In this document: positions 14,874-16,383 of the stretch, piece after piece
How positions within the stretch are numbered: the first letter of the stretch is position 1
How the letters are laid out: every line of letters begins with the position of its first letter
From: Betaproteobacteria bacterium
GTDB taxonomy: Bacteria > Pseudomonadota > Gammaproteobacteria > Burkholderiales > SG8-39
Direction: 5' to 3'
Length of the DNA: 16,383 bases
NCBI GenBank assembly: GCA_019237595.1
Contig: JAFAGU010000206.1
Coordinates: 1-16,383, forward strand
Notes under the pieces: model-generated
Database searches by the model: none
Seen by the model: the letters and a program-made list of their open reading frames with translations, nothing else
What the model was told of the DNA's origin: nothing
Position numbers and translations under genes: made by a program

Positions 14874-15641
14874 CTAGTGCGCGAGCAGCGCACGCGCAAG
14901 GCCGATGGTGCCGATTCCAAGCGCGATGAGAAGCGCCTGGAAAGCGGTATCGCGAAGCTCCGGCCGGCGATGCAAGCCGGGGATCAAGTCCGCCACCGCG
15001 ACGTAGATCATGCTGGCCGCGACGATTCCAAGAAGCGTTGCCTCGAGGTGCAGGATAAGCTGCAGCGCGTAGTAGCCGAGCACGCCGCCGACGACCGTGG
15101 CGAGCGAGGAAAGGAGGTTCGCGGCGAGGGCCTGGCGCCGCGTGTAGCCCGAATGGAGAAGGATCAGGAAGTCGCCCATTTCCTGCGGGATCTCGTGCGC
15201 GACGATCGCGAGCGCCGCGATTACGCCGAGCTCGGTGCTCTGCAGGAAAGCGGCGGCGATGAGCACGCCGTCCACGAAGTTGTGCACCGTGTCGCCGACG
15301 ATCACGAGCGTGCCGCTGCGGCCGTGGTCGTGCGCCGACGCGCCGGTGGCCGGGTCATGCACCTCGCACTGCTCGGTGTGGCAGTGGCGCCAGAGGAGGA
15401 GCTTCTCCATCACGAAGAAGACGAAGATGCCGCCGAGGATGGCGCCCGCCGCTTCCTGCGGGCGTCCGAGCTCGAACGCATGCGGGATCACCTCGAGGAA
15501 CGCGGCGCCGAGGAGCGCGCCGATCGCGTAGGAGACGAGCATCGGCACCCAGGAGGCGCGCAGGAGCAGCGCGATGGACGCCATGCCGGCGGAGAGCGTC
15601 CCGCCGGCGAAGCTCGCTACGAGGATCCACCCGAGCGTCAT
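14874..15641 (-). CDS. ZIP-family metal transporter
   Basis: The 255-residue polytopic protein has about eight predicted transmembrane segments, typical of bacterial ZIP carriers that move zinc or other divalent metals into the cytoplasm. The metal-site helices are visible: GDTVHNFVDG at about 116-125 (His120, Asn121, Asp124) and HEIPQEMGDF at about 149-158 (His149, Glu150, Glu154), the HExPxE pattern of the LIV-1-like subgroup. A cytoplasmic-loop-like histidine/cysteine-rich stretch (HCHTEQCEVHD to AHDHG, about 86-106) may bind metal. ATG 15641 overlaps the pgeF stop as ATGA and has no Shine-Dalgarno sequence (a C-rich run precedes it), so translation depends on coupling to pgeF. Metal specificity cannot be told. 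The family is sure. Confidence 0.9.
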   Translation of the reverse strand: MTLGWILVASFAGGTLSAGMASIALLLRASWVPMLVSYAIGALLGAAFLEVIPHAFELGRPQEAAGAILGGIFVFFVMEKLLLWRHCHTEQCEVHDPATGASAHDHGRSGTLVIVGDTVHNFVDGVLIAAAFLQSTELGVIAALAIVAHEIPQEMGDFLILLHSGYTRRQALAANLLSSLATVVGGVLGYYALQLILHLEATLLGIVAASMIYVAVADLIPGLHRRPELRDTAFQALLIALGIGTIGLARALLAH

Positions 15642-16342
15642 GGGGGCGGGGATTCTACGCCAGCGATCCAGACGAGCGCCGCCATGCGCTCCGACGTGCG
15701 CTCGCGGCGGAACGAGAAGAAGCGCGCGGGCTCGCTGTAGGTGCAGTAGCCCCCGCCGTGCACGCTGCGCACGCCTCGAGCGGCAAGGCGCATGCGCGCG
15801 ACGGCATAAAGGTCGAGGTTCCAATGGCCCGGGCGCGTCGGAACGAACGCGCGGCTCGCGCCGGCGTCCCGGTCGAGGAAGGCATCGCGCACCTCCTCGC
15901 CGACCTCGTAGCGCGAAGGACCGATTGCCGGGCCGAGCCATGCGATCACGCTCTGCGACGGGAGCGCCATCGCATCGAGCGCCGCCTCCAGCACGCCGGC
16001 CGCGAGGCCGCGCCAGCCCGCGTGCGCGGCCGCCACGGCCGTTCCCGCGACGTCCGCAAAAAGCACTGGCATGCAGTCGGCCGCCATGACGGCGCAAACG
16101 CTTCCCGGAGCCCGCGCGACGGAACCGTCCGCTTCTGGAGCGCCGCTCGCTTCGCTCGCGCACACGATACGCGTGCCGTGCACTTGGCGAAGCCATGCCG
16201 GGTCTGGGGGCGCGTGCCTGCGCAGCCTGCTCCTCGCCTCTGGCACGGACGCGTCGCCGAAGGATCGCATCGTCATGATGGCGCGCACGCGCGCGGGAGC
16301 GGGCCATTCCGGGACGATGAGCGAATCGGCCTCTACAGCCAT
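15638..16342 (-). CDS. pgeF: Peptidoglycan editing factor PgeF (YfiH, multicopper-oxidase-like fold)
   Basis: The protein has 234 residues, close to E. coli YfiH (243). The metal-binding residues of the family are seen as His55 (RQVHG), Cys90 (AADCMP) and His107 (HAGWRG), and the ending GGYCTYSEPARFFSFRRER is characteristic. PgeF removes wrongly incorporated L-Ser from UDP-MurNAc-linked precursors, keeping peptidoglycan composition correct; the family was earlier described as laccase-like or purine nucleoside phosphorylase-like. ATG 16342 lies inside the end of the upstream gene, overlapping it by 10 nt, and the TGA stop overlaps the ZIP gene by 4 nt. A rluD-pgeF pair is widespread in Proteobacteria. 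Identity is firm. Confidence 0.93.
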   Translation of the reverse strand: MAVEADSLIVPEWPAPARVRAIMTMRSFGDASVPEARSRLRRHAPPDPAWLRQVHGTRIVCASEASGAPEADGSVARAPGSVCAVMAADCMPVLFADVAGTAVAAAHAGWRGLAAGVLEAALDAMALPSQSVIAWLGPAIGPSRYEVGEEVRDAFLDRDAGASRAFVPTRPGHWNLDLYAVARMRLAARGVRSVHGGGYCTYSEPARFFSFRRERTSERMAALVWIAGVESPPP

Positions 16343-16383
16343 CGCTCCTCGCGCAGACGGGCGAGCAGCTTCTGGAAATCGCG
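16333..16383 (-). CDS. rluD: Probable RluD C-terminus (23S rRNA pseudouridine synthase), fragment
   Basis: Only the last 16 codons are in the window: RDFQKLLARLREERWL, ending at TAG (16335-16333). The peptide is too short to identify alone. The call rests on the well-known rluD-pgeF order and on a tail that resembles the short helix ending RluD proteins. The frame overlaps the pgeF start by 10 nt. If correct, it is the large-subunit pseudouridine synthase acting on helix 69 of 23S rRNA. Confidence 0.5.
   Translation of the reverse strand, partial: RDFQKLLARLREERWL

Noticed and set aside
14850..14880. Possible terminator between the ZIP gene and phaC (AAAG...CTTT with T-run on the plus strand)
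   Set aside because: The stem is only about four weak pairs, and the T-run is on the wrong strand for minus-strand transcription.
14874..16307. A 477-codon frame extending the ZIP transporter upstream
   Set aside because: The extra N-terminal part is Arg-rich antisense-like sequence overlapping pgeF in another frame. The transporter starts at ATG 15641 with hydrophobic MTLGWILVASF.

Overview
The window is GC-rich, densely packed chromosomal DNA from a member of the Betaproteobacteria, probably an uncultured or environmental lineage. The evidence is gene order: recJ near prfB-lysS on the plus strand, and rluD-pgeF followed by a class I polyhydroxyalkanoate (PHA) cluster phaC-phaA-phaB-phaR on the minus strand. 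Protein sequences such as BktB, PhaB and PhaR closely resemble those I remember from Cupriavidus/Burkholderia relatives. I see no mobile element, CRISPR array, rRNA or tRNA gene. No stretch over 300 bases lacks a gene.

Left part (1-5375, plus strand): the 3' end of recJ, a signal-peptide-bearing SAM methyltransferase whose GTG start overlaps the recJ stop, a 69-residue stand-alone KTSC-domain protein, an unrecognised exported protein, then prfB (with the classical in-frame UGA and +1 frameshift) and lysS. A gene for a membrane-anchored, proline-rich glycine-zipper protein closes the block. prfB has its own TATAAT box only 11 nt upstream of its ATG.

Right part (16383-5450, minus strand, reading leftwards): end of a probable rluD, pgeF, a ZIP metal transporter, then phaC, phaA, two tandem phaB paralogues, phaR, rimO, a BktB-type thiolase, a patatin-like hydrolase and an EamA-family transporter. 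Gaps are mostly 0-30 nt and several genes overlap by 4-14 nt, so phaC to the EamA gene could be one long transcript. The longest gap, about 70 nt upstream of phaC, is AT-rich and holds a PhaR-operator-like element.

Functionally, PhaA or BktB condense acyl-CoAs, the PhaB reductases make (R)-3-hydroxyacyl-CoA, PhaC polymerises it and PhaR regulates the system. The BktB-type enzyme suggests that C5 units (3-hydroxyvalerate) may be made as well as C4. rimO, a ribosome-modification gene, is embedded between phaR and bktB and has no ATG, GTG or TTG start. I did not find a clearly new multi-gene system. The best leads are the rimO start, the divergent tandem PhaB pair, the exported methyltransferase and the KTSC protein beside lysS.
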